Origin: an uncultured Chloroflexota bacterium
GTDB taxonomy: Bacteria; Chloroflexota; Anaerolineae; Aggregatilineales; Phototrophicaceae
Length of the DNA: 5,182 nt
Assembly (NCBI GenBank): GCA_937870805.1
Contig: CALMZT010000526.1
Span: 1-5,182 of the forward strand
Reading direction: 5' to 3'
Below the pieces are notes generated by a model, which searched no databases, was not told the origin of the DNA, and saw only the letters and a list, made by a program, of their open reading frames with translations. A program made the position numbers and the translations under genes. This document shows, piece by piece, positions 1 through 5,182 of the stretch (position 1 is its first letter; each line of letters opens with the position of its first letter).

Positions 1-389
1 ATGTCGTCTAAATCAAATTGAGTGGTTTGAAAAAAACTGGGATACCCACATTTAGGGCATTTTGTAACAGAATTTGCTGTAAATGTAGAATTGCAGCTTT
101 GACAATGTAGTATTGGCACAACCGAAATGGTATTCCCAACATCCTGAACCAAGACAAAATCACGAAATTCCTCTATGACAACATCAATTAGTAGTTCAAC
201 TGGGGCATTGGTGTCATCTGGTAGCGTTGCATCAAGATAGCCGTAGGCTGTCGCAGCAAGATTGATTCGTTCGATGAAATACTGAGTTTGCCAGATGTCT
301 CGGCTAACATCCGAAAGTAACTTTTCCCGGACCTCATGACGAATGAGAGCGCTGGCTTGACGGAATGTTAGAGATTTACTTTTGATCAT
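1..389 (-). CDS. Uncharacterised zinc-ribbon protein with a module shared with the DUF1156 methylase (3' end outside window)
   Basis: The frame opens at ATG 389-387 and stays open for 129 codons to the window edge, so the C-terminus is missing. I do not recognise a named family. Residues 9-84 form a predicted mainly helical module that aligns, with one single-residue gap, to residues 639-715 of the neighbouring methyltransferase (28 identities in 76 pairs, including Y37-F-I, Y49-G, D58-D, T60-N-A, L67-I and V70-V). After it comes a zinc-ribbon signature: C96-x2-C99, eleven residues, C111-x2-C114-G, followed by an aromatic and acidic stretch. There is no signal peptide or membrane segment, so it should be cytoplasmic. 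The start codon overlaps the methyltransferase 3' end by 14 bases, which argues for co-transcription and translational coupling and supports this start. Inferred role: an accessory or adaptor subunit of the methylase/helicase system, possibly contacting DNA or a shared partner. The gene is seen with confidence; the function is speculative. Confidence 0.85.
   Translation of the reverse strand, partial: MIKSKSLTFRQASALIRHEVREKLLSDVSRDIWQTQYFIERINLAATAYGYLDATLPDDTNAPVELLIDVVIEEFRDFVLVQDVGNTISVVPILHCQSCNSTFTANSVTKCPKCGYPSFFQTTQFDLDD
138..365 (-). repeat. Shared helical module, copy in the zinc-ribbon protein N-terminus
   Basis: This codes for residues 9-84 of the partial downstream gene, the partner of the methyltransferase C-terminal copy. 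By hand count 28 of 76 aligned residues are identical and many others are conservative (I/L, K/R, E/Q, D/E). Here the module sits just before a zinc ribbon instead of after a methylase fold. Confidence 0.75.
376..389 (-). promoter_or_regulatory. 14-base start/stop overlap coupling methyltransferase to zinc-ribbon gene
   Basis: The ATG of the downstream gene (389-387) lies inside the last codons of the methyltransferase, whose TAA is at 378-376, in a different frame. Only a weak purine run (AAGAGA) precedes the ATG. Reinitiation by ribosomes ending the methyltransferase is the likely way the small gene is translated. Confidence 0.6.
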
Positions 390-2538
390 GGGTTAAATCT
401 CTTACGAGGGCTAGATCGGTAATTTCGTTAGCGACGACCTCTATGAGGTCGCGGAGGGTGGCATTGGTATTGTCGTCCTTAGCAACTCGTTCGTAACTAC
501 CGTAGAAATCGAGTGCAGTGCCAATGGTGCTTATAAAATAGTCTTCATCCGGCAATTCAATTTCTTGGAAGGTATTGAATCGCTGTCTAACTTGAGATCG
601 AATAATTGCTCGCGCCCTCAAGAAATCTATGGCGGGCTGTTTTTTTAAGCGCTTTCGACACACGATGACCACAGTTGACGCTATAGGGATATGCCTGTCT
701 CGTGCTGGTCTCATTTCAGTTGATAAAGGCCATGTTGCGGTAGGTACAAGACCCACTTCAAATAACATTTCAAGTTGCCGCATGAACGGACTTTCAAATA
801 TTGGGTCTTGCTCCTCTTTGTTACTGATTTCGTTACGGGATACTTTTAGAGCAAAAAGTAACACTAAGATGCCGTTTTCTTTGAGGGTTCGAAGCGCTTC
901 ATCATAGAACTGTTTCATTCCACTTTCGTAGGCTTGAACAGCGCTCAAGCGATCCTGATTCTCGTTTGGCGCGGCAGTAAGCTCCTCCGACGATTTAAAC
1001 AGTTCGGGGTTGAAAACATCTGGATAAAGAAATCCGATTGAGCGTTTGAGCCAGATATAGAAGAACCCTGACAGATCAGTGTATTGAACAGCATCATAAT
1101 ACGGAGGGTCAGTAATGATTGCATCGAAGAAATTATCGGAATAATCATTTAAGTTGCGTGAATCGCCTATGCTTATGGAAGCAGGTCTGCCTCCGATTGC
1201 TACAAGGTTATTCAGCACCTTATCGGTTAGTTCAATGACTTTTCTCAGCTCATGCAATGCGGAGGATTCTACGTAATTCCAGACCATCGGGAGAGCTTGG
1301 CGTGCAAAACTGGCACTGGAAGTTTGTGAGACCGCTGACCAGGAGCATAATTTTGAGTTGCGGTTAGCAATCTGATCAACTGCTAACGCGAAATAAGTGA
1401 CAACCGCCTGTGCAAGTTCCCTATTGCCTGTTTCTTGATGGATTTGTTCAAAAACTGTTTTTACTGCCTCACACATTTCAATTTGTACGAGTAATTGTCG
1501 TGTGTTGAAAAGGTGGTGCCAAGACGTTATTCCAAAGCGTTGAAGATGTGAGACCGAAGTACGTGGAATAAGTTCTGTAGGAATAGCTTGAGGTTGTAAG
1601 CGAAGGAGATCATCAAGCTGTTTTTGAGCCGATTGAAATTTTTCTCGGTCATCATCTGTAGCAATTCGATAGACACGATTTGTGCCACCTTGACCTACAC
1701 AAGCGAGCAATGTTTCGCCAAATATATGACCATGTTTATTGGCAGTCAATGTTTCGATGTTATGGGATGTTCCGCATTGAGGGCAAACTATTTGATCTCT
1801 TTGTAATGTGCCATTGCTGGGATCAAAATTGATTTCTGTACCGGATTGAATCTCAAAGGATGGATTTACATCACCATTCACAAAGTTAGGGTGAATAGCG
1901 ATCTTAGCGGATTGAGTTTTTGCCAACCACCAGTCACGTACAATAGGAATAAGAGAACTACATCTGTCGCAAGAAATAGTCTGTGTCCAGAAATACTTCG
2001 TATCTATGGATTCATAGATACGCCGCGTCTTTTCTAAAACTATTGTTTCAAACACCTTACTCCAACGTTGGAATTGATTTTTTAGAGCAACACCATATTT
2101 TTGTGGATATACAAGCGTTGCCATCTGAATAATGTATGACACTGGATTCAAATCTTGACCGAAAACTTCACATCCTAGTTTGGTAGCTGCCAAACCAGTG
2201 CTTCCCCCTCCCATAAACGGATCAAGAATGCGAGGCGGCTGTTCAGGATAGTGCTTTTGGAGAAGCTCCAGCAGAGCTGTGTCGGCTGAAGTATTGAATG
2301 TTTCCCAACCTATAAAGCTTTGAAAAAGCTCACGTTCCTCTGCATAACTCATATCTGGAAGTAAGCTGGAAAGAACAATGGCTCCCATTGATGTAACTGG
2401 TCGTCTTGCCCACCATAAATGGAGCGTGCTGATATGTCCGTGACGAATTGATTTTTCTCGTCCACCCTCAGATCCGAGTTTTTCAAGTTCTTTGGGTAAC
2501 CAATTTTCAATGAGTCGTTTTTGCAAAGTTAAACCCAT
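376..2538 (-). CDS. DUF1156-family DNA methyltransferase (adenine-specific type, with Zn-binding insert)
   Basis: This is a 720-residue cytoplasmic S-adenosylmethionine-dependent DNA methyltransferase of the DUF1156 / COG1743 type, predicted to methylate an exocyclic amino group (N6-adenine most likely, N4-cytosine possible). Residues 8-60 are the DUF1156 signature, with REKSIRHGH at 27-35 and LHLWWARRP at 39-47. AdoMet motif I is DPFMGGGST at 106-114, followed by the acidic D129-L-N-P. Catalytic motif IV is DPPYYD at 477-482. Two cysteine pairs, C190-x2-C193 and C252-x2-C255, look like the family's zinc-binding insert. The motif FARQALPMVW at 411-420 is also typical. The catalytic fold appears to end near VIVCRKR (624-630). 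Residues 639-715 are a helical tail found again in the next gene. As I recall, many family members are longer (about 900-1000 residues), so this is a compact version with all key motifs intact. The start is the first ATG, matches the family N-terminus and lies 3 bases after the helicase stop. Likely the self-marking enzyme of a defence cassette; the target sequence cannot be read from the protein. Confidence 0.95.
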   Translation of the reverse strand: MGLTLQKRLIENWLPKELEKLGSEGGREKSIRHGHISTLHLWWARRPVTSMGAIVLSSLLPDMSYAEERELFQSFIGWETFNTSADTALLELLQKHYPEQPPRILDPFMGGGSTGLAATKLGCEVFGQDLNPVSYIIQMATLVYPQKYGVALKNQFQRWSKVFETIVLEKTRRIYESIDTKYFWTQTISCDRCSSLIPIVRDWWLAKTQSAKIAIHPNFVNGDVNPSFEIQSGTEINFDPSNGTLQRDQIVCPQCGTSHNIETLTANKHGHIFGETLLACVGQGGTNRVYRIATDDDREKFQSAQKQLDDLLRLQPQAIPTELIPRTSVSHLQRFGITSWHHLFNTRQLLVQIEMCEAVKTVFEQIHQETGNRELAQAVVTYFALAVDQIANRNSKLCSWSAVSQTSSASFARQALPMVWNYVESSALHELRKVIELTDKVLNNLVAIGGRPASISIGDSRNLNDYSDNFFDAIITDPPYYDAVQYTDLSGFFYIWLKRSIGFLYPDVFNPELFKSSEELTAAPNENQDRLSAVQAYESGMKQFYDEALRTLKENGILVLLFALKVSRNEISNKEEQDPIFESPFMRQLEMLFEVGLVPTATWPLSTEMRPARDRHIPIASTVVIVCRKRLKKQPAIDFLRARAIIRSQVRQRFNTFQEIELPDEDYFISTIGTALDFYGSYERVAKDDNTNATLRDLIEVVANEITDLALVRDLTHDQK
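394..624 (-). repeat. Shared helical module, copy in the methyltransferase C-terminus
   Basis: This codes for methyltransferase residues 639-715. It aligns to residues 9-84 of the downstream gene with a single inserted residue (N690). Identical positions cluster at the start (F639, A642, A644, I646-R647, V650-R651), the middle (YFI 667-669, I672, A675, YG 679-680) and the end (DD 688-689, TNA 691-693, LI 698-699, VV 701-702, E705, D708, LV 711-712, D714). It is a divergent protein-level repeat, with little DNA identity beyond short words. Confidence 0.75.
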
Positions 2539-2541
2539 CTG
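2539..2541 (-). promoter_or_regulatory. 3-base helicase/methyltransferase junction, probable translational coupling
   Basis: The helicase TAA (2544-2542) is separated from the methyltransferase ATG (2538-2536) by three bases. I see no good Shine-Dalgarno sequence in the 25 bases before the ATG, and there is no room for a promoter or terminator. This supports one transcript with coupled translation. Confidence 0.6.
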
Positions 2542-5182
2542 TTATTGTGATTGAGAGAGTTTCTGCCAAATGTCTGATGGAATATGATAACGTGTCCGTT
2601 TCACAATTTCAGCGGTGGGTAAGGTATGTGCAGGGTCACGGATAACCGTCAGTGATGGATTGGTCTTTGCATCAGAGACAATATACAGCCAGTAATCCTC
2701 ACCTAGATTCTCGGCAGTGAGCCATTCACGCTCACTTAGTTCGACACCACCCACACCTGCGCGTCCCTTCACTTCGATGTAGCGGGTATCGCCATCGTTT
2801 TCCACGCTGCGGATGTCATACGGAAGCTTGAGTGGCGATTGATCTTCCGGTTCGCGTCCCTGCTGGCGTTCATAGTCCATCACATGGGCAATAGCAGCGC
2901 GTTCTACCTCGTCGTCGCGGTGCATATCCGCGCTGTGAGACATCGGCTGAGGCTGTGCCGGGATAATTGCTGCCATGCCGACGATTCGCGGCTCAGATAA
3001 GCTGACCATTGCCTCTCGTTCGGCACGAAGGAGGCGATCTGTCTTACGTCGGCGTAAATCGGCGTTGCGTCGTTCTTCCTCGGTGATCTTGATACGCATA
3101 TCCTTGCCGCTGGACTGCTTATGCTCATAATCCATCAGCATCCCGTCTGACCGGGCTATCAATACATCGAACGACTCGCGCAGATAACGCCGCACAATCT
3201 CGATTTCACCAGCCCGGCGCGTTTCTATTTGCTGACGGTACGGAGAAAGCTGGTTCTGGATGCACCATCCCAGCACTTTACCGCGTGCGTTGACTAACGA
3301 CCTGACTGCTTCGGGCAGTTTTACGTTGCCATCGGGAATTCCAAAATCTAGGAATATCCCCGGTTGCAACGTTTCGAGGGTTAGTCCATCAGTGGATTGG
3401 TACACGGCGAATAACTGCTGCCCAATGATGGCGCTGTGACCATCATAAATCGTTCCCTCCACTAGCCAGATCAATCCCTCGCGGCGATTGTCAGGATCGA
3501 GGAAGATAACACCGCGCTCCAGATCGTCACGGAAGCGCGTCAATGTGAGATCGGAAATCGCCTCAAACAGCGCATGACCGGGACCTACGAACTCAATCCC
3601 CGTTTTCTTCGACTCGTCAATGTCGAATGTGAACCGAAGATATTCATTCGCAGGCTGTCCATAACGCGAAGCCAGTTCGGGTGGAACATTTCGTAAATCG
3701 GCAGGAACATGGCGCACACGCCAGAACCCATCAGCACGCTGCTCCACTCTGCCGGGGAAATGCGCCTCAAATGCATTCAGGAAGAATGTGCGAACGAAAG
3801 CAGGCGCAAGCCGGTTCTCTTTTGCCTGCTGACGGCGATCCACCATCGCAGCAACATTCACGTACTGGGTCGCCAGCGTCCGCAGGGAGGCACGATTGAT
3901 AACTTCGGTGGTGTTTTCAGGCATTGCCTCTTCAAGCGAGGCAAGGATGTCGTCAAACATGCGGCGGTTGGTCACGGCATCACGGATCAGCGCTTCCAAT
4001 CCGGCATTGACGAAGCGTTCGCCGATGACATCGTACACGCGGTCAGTGCCCATTTCGACGCGCATCCGTTCCAGCTTCAGCAGCACCGCTTCCAGTACGC
4101 GACCTTCGCGGGTATTGTTCGCCACGAGGTTCACCATAAACACTTCGCGGTCTTGCCCATAGCGGTGAATACGCCCTAGCCGCTGCTCTAATCGCGTCGG
4201 ATTCCAGGGGACATCGTAGTTGACCATCAGATGACAGAATTGCAGATTGATGCCTTCGCCTGCTGCTTCGGTGGCGATCATCACCTGCGCTTTTTCACTT
4301 TTGAAGGTTGCTTCTGCTGCTTCACGGTCAGGCTGCTGCATTTCGCCGTGAATAGTGATCACAGTGAAATTCCACGCCTGTAAATTTTCAACTAAATAGT
4401 CGAGGGTGTCCTTCGCCTCGGTGAAGATGAGCAGTTTCTCAGCGGTGTTCTGCACGTTCAGTTCGCGCATCACGCCTTCTAACTCTCGCAGTTTGCGTTC
4501 CGGCTGCTCACCTTCTGCCTGTACCGCGAGTACAATCAATTCCTCAAGCTGTTGAATTTCGTGGTTCAGTTCGTCAATGTTGCGGGCAACGGTGAAGCGG
4601 AGCGCATTCTGTTCCAACTGCCAGCGCTCGTCTTCAGTCAGGTCTTCATCGCCATCCGGGATGTCCAGGCGGTCACGCCGCGCAGCTTCCAGCAGATGCG
4701 GATCGCGCAGCACATCGTCGCGTAATTCGACCAGACGTGTGCGTCGGTTTTCAAGCGAACGTCGGATGGCACGCACACTCGATGCCAGCCGCCGCTGTAA
4801 GACGATTAGAGCAAAGGTCACGTTGCGGTTCTCGTCCGAAAGCGCCCGGTTGAAGTTGGTTTCGACATAATGTGTCACCCGACGGTACAAATCCCATTCC
4901 GCACCTTCAAGTTCATACGACACCGTTTTGGCATGACGCGGCGGGAACAGCGGTCGTCCATCGAAGCGGCGCATGTCTTCTTTGAGGCGGCGTAGGAAGA
5001 TCGGGTTTTCCCGTCGCTCGACGGCCCGCTGGAGGTCGCCTTCGCGCTGCATGCGGTCGACAGCGGCGGTGAACATCGGCTCCTCGAAGAAGTGGTACGC
5101 ACCTTTGCCGCGTCGCTTGGCCTCGTACATGGCCAAGTCCGCGCTGCGCAGCAGTTCTTCGAAGGTGTCGCCGTGCTGGCCG
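2542..5182 (-). CDS. Snf2-like helicase C-terminal half with DUF3883 domain, joined in frame to a GGDEF-domain end (5' end outside window)
   Basis: Residue numbers count from the TTG at 5136-5134; the frame continues open to the window edge, so the true start is not here. Residues 44-68 (ENPIFLRRLKEDM, then LFPPRHA) are the bridge after the first Snf2 ATPase lobe. Residues 108-121 carry the family motif VLQRRLASS, followed by a long charged, probably coiled-coil insert (about 120-225). The second RecA lobe covers about 232-340: LLIFTEAKDTLDYL (motif IV), ATEAAGEGINLQ (motif V) and QRLGRIHRYGQ with arginine fingers (motif VI). Residues 743-838 match DUF3883 (NO VEIN C-terminal type), with PYDIRS at 772-777 and RYIEVKGR at 785-792. 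Walker A and DEAH are missing, replaced by GGDEF-derived sequence, so as drawn the product should not hydrolyse ATP. Intact relatives are about 1000 residues; DrmD of class 1 DISARM is one comparable helicase. It translocates on or remodels DNA or displaces proteins, and sits 3 bases upstream of the methylase in one operon. The helicase identity is secure; the gene's integrity is doubtful. Confidence 0.88.
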   Translation of the reverse strand, partial: GQHGDTFEELLRSADLAMYEAKRRGKGAYHFFEEPMFTAAVDRMQREGDLQRAVERRENPIFLRRLKEDMRRFDGRPLFPPRHAKTVSYELEGAEWDLYRRVTHYVETNFNRALSDENRNVTFALIVLQRRLASSVRAIRRSLENRRTRLVELRDDVLRDPHLLEAARRDRLDIPDGDEDLTEDERWQLEQNALRFTVARNIDELNHEIQQLEELIVLAVQAEGEQPERKLRELEGVMRELNVQNTAEKLLIFTEAKDTLDYLVENLQAWNFTVITIHGEMQQPDREAAEATFKSEKAQVMIATEAAGEGINLQFCHLMVNYDVPWNPTRLEQRLGRIHRYGQDREVFMVNLVANNTREGRVLEAVLLKLERMRVEMGTDRVYDVIGERFVNAGLEALIRDAVTNRRMFDDILASLEEAMPENTTEVINRASLRTLATQYVNVAAMVDRRQQAKENRLAPAFVRTFFLNAFEAHFPGRVEQRADGFWRVRHVPADLRNVPPELASRYGQPANEYLRFTFDIDESKKTGIEFVGPGHALFEAISDLTLTRFRDDLERGVIFLDPDNRREGLIWLVEGTIYDGHSAIIGQQLFAVYQSTDGLTLETLQPGIFLDFGIPDGNVKLPEAVRSLVNARGKVLGWCIQNQLSPYRQQIETRRAGEIEIVRRYLRESFDVLIARSDGMLMDYEHKQSSGKDMRIKITEEERRNADLRRRKTDRLLRAEREAMVSLSEPRIVGMAAIIPAQPQPMSHSADMHRDDEVERAAIAHVMDYERQQGREPEDQSPLKLPYDIRSVENDGDTRYIEVKGRAGVGGVELSEREWLTAENLGEDYWLYIVSDAKTNPSLTVIRDPAHTLPTAEIVKRTRYHIPSDIWQKLSQSQ
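2623..2910 (-). other. DUF3883 (NOV_C-like) domain at helicase C-terminus
   Basis: This codes for about residues 743-838. The order ERAAIAHVMDYERQQG, then PYDIRSV, then RYIEVKGR, then LSEREW and YWLYIVSDA fits DUF3883. The spacing of D773 and E788-V-K790 is reminiscent of a PD-(D/E)xK nuclease core, where an acidic residue is followed by E-x-K on the next strand. That the domain cuts DNA is inference; it may only bind nucleic acid. A short tail ending in the stop at 2544-2542 follows it. Confidence 0.8.
4117..4443 (-). other. Helicase C-terminal RecA-like lobe (motifs IV-VI)
   Basis: This codes for about residues 232-340 of the helicase frame. Visible are motif IV (KLLIFTEAKDTLDYL), the IHGEMQQPDRE turn (motif IVa), motif V (VMIATEAAGEGINLQ), the NYDVPWNP stretch and motif VI (RLEQRLGRIHRYGQ). 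These are the standard Snf2-family second-lobe elements and all are intact. This indicates that the helicase part of the reading frame has not decayed. Confidence 0.93.
5008..5182 (-). other. C-terminal end of a GGDEF (diguanylate cyclase) domain and GGDEF-EAL linker
   Basis: Reading from the window edge, the frame gives HGDTFEELLRSADLAMYEAK, then RRGKGAYHFFE, then residues ending QREGDLQRAVERRE. The SADLAMYEAK/RGKGAYHFF pattern is the hallmark last helix and strand of GGDEF domains. The EGDLQRAVERRE helix is the usual linker that continues into an EAL domain (normally followed by F-x-L-H-Y-Q-P). The GGDEF active-site loop itself would lie upstream and is not in the window, and no EAL motif follows. 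Instead, the frame changes to helicase sequence at about 5007. GGDEF enzymes make cyclic di-GMP and have no known role in this type of operon. Most likely this is a chimeric join or a recombination remnant rather than a functional part of the helicase. Confidence 0.85.

Noticed and set aside
629..907. 92-codon plus-strand open frame antisense to the methyltransferase
   Set aside because: It is opposite a conserved part of the methylase, has no ribosome-binding site and no domain features; a shadow frame.
376..2538. Cytosine-C5 methyltransferase assignment
   Set aside because: There is no PCQ catalytic motif. DPPYYD and the DUF1156 signature point to an amino-group methyltransferase.
3709..4179. 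156-codon plus-strand open frame antisense to the helicase
   Set aside because: It lies wholly opposite conserved helicase coding sequence (including motif VI). The translation is low-complexity His/Arg/Ser-rich with no recognisable domain, as expected for a shadow frame in GC-richer DNA.
5134..5136. TTG codon at 5136 as the helicase start
   Set aside because: It lies inside the conserved ADLAMY motif of a GGDEF domain, has no ribosome-binding site, and the frame is open upstream to the window edge. It is an internal leucine codon.
1..5182. CRISPR array, tRNA, insertion sequence or terminator hairpins
   Set aside because: Coding is continuous on the minus strand with at most 3 bases between genes. 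I saw no regularly spaced direct repeats, transposase motifs, tRNA-like arms or hairpin plus T-tract at a gene end.
5008..5182. A genuine c-di-GMP-regulated helicase fusion as the preferred reading
   Set aside because: Only the end of the GGDEF domain and its linker are joined, at a point where an EAL domain should begin and where the helicase lacks its first lobe. Domain fusions that keep function normally join whole domains, so an assembly chimera or recombination scar is more likely.

Overview
The window is a bacterial, probably accessory, segment with all real coding on the minus strand. It reads from high to low coordinates as one tightly packed operon of three genes: a Swi2/Snf2-type (COG0553-like) helicase with a C-terminal DUF3883 domain, a DUF1156-family DNA methyltransferase, and a small uncharacterised zinc-ribbon protein that runs off the low-coordinate edge. 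The host cannot be named from sequence alone. Bacterial gene spacing and a mid-range GC content fit many lineages; I thought of Chloroflexota-like or other environmental bacteria but cannot support a lineage.

Layout. At 5182 down to about 5008 the frame encodes the C-terminal end of a GGDEF (diguanylate cyclase) domain plus the linker that normally leads into an EAL domain. At about 5007, without a stop, the same frame becomes the second half of a Snf2-like helicase and runs to the stop at 2542. The first RecA-like domain of the helicase (Walker A, DEAH box) is absent. This is either a recombinant or fused gene or, more likely, a chimeric join in the assembly. Only 3 bases separate this gene from the DUF1156 methyltransferase (2538 to 376). 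The methyltransferase overlaps the third gene (389 to beyond 1) by 14 bases.

How the genes may work together. Helicase, modification methylase and accessory genes in one cassette is the arrangement of anti-phage systems related to DISARM and of other DUF1156-associated defence islands. There, a methylase marks self DNA and a large helicase acts on unmarked DNA. The rest of the system (for example a DUF499-type ATPase, a second helicase or a phospholipase-D-like nuclease) would be expected below position 1, outside the window, so the system type is not proven here.

Most notable observations. (1) The last ~77 residues of the methyltransferase and residues 9-84 of the downstream small protein align with a single one-residue gap and 28 identities in 76 pairs by hand count. 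The two neighbouring genes therefore carry the same, apparently undescribed, helical module. (2) There is an in-frame GGDEF/helicase junction. (3) Base composition drops from the helicase to the methyltransferase, suggesting a mosaic cassette. No RNA genes, CRISPR arrays, insertion sequences, promoters or terminators could be supported.
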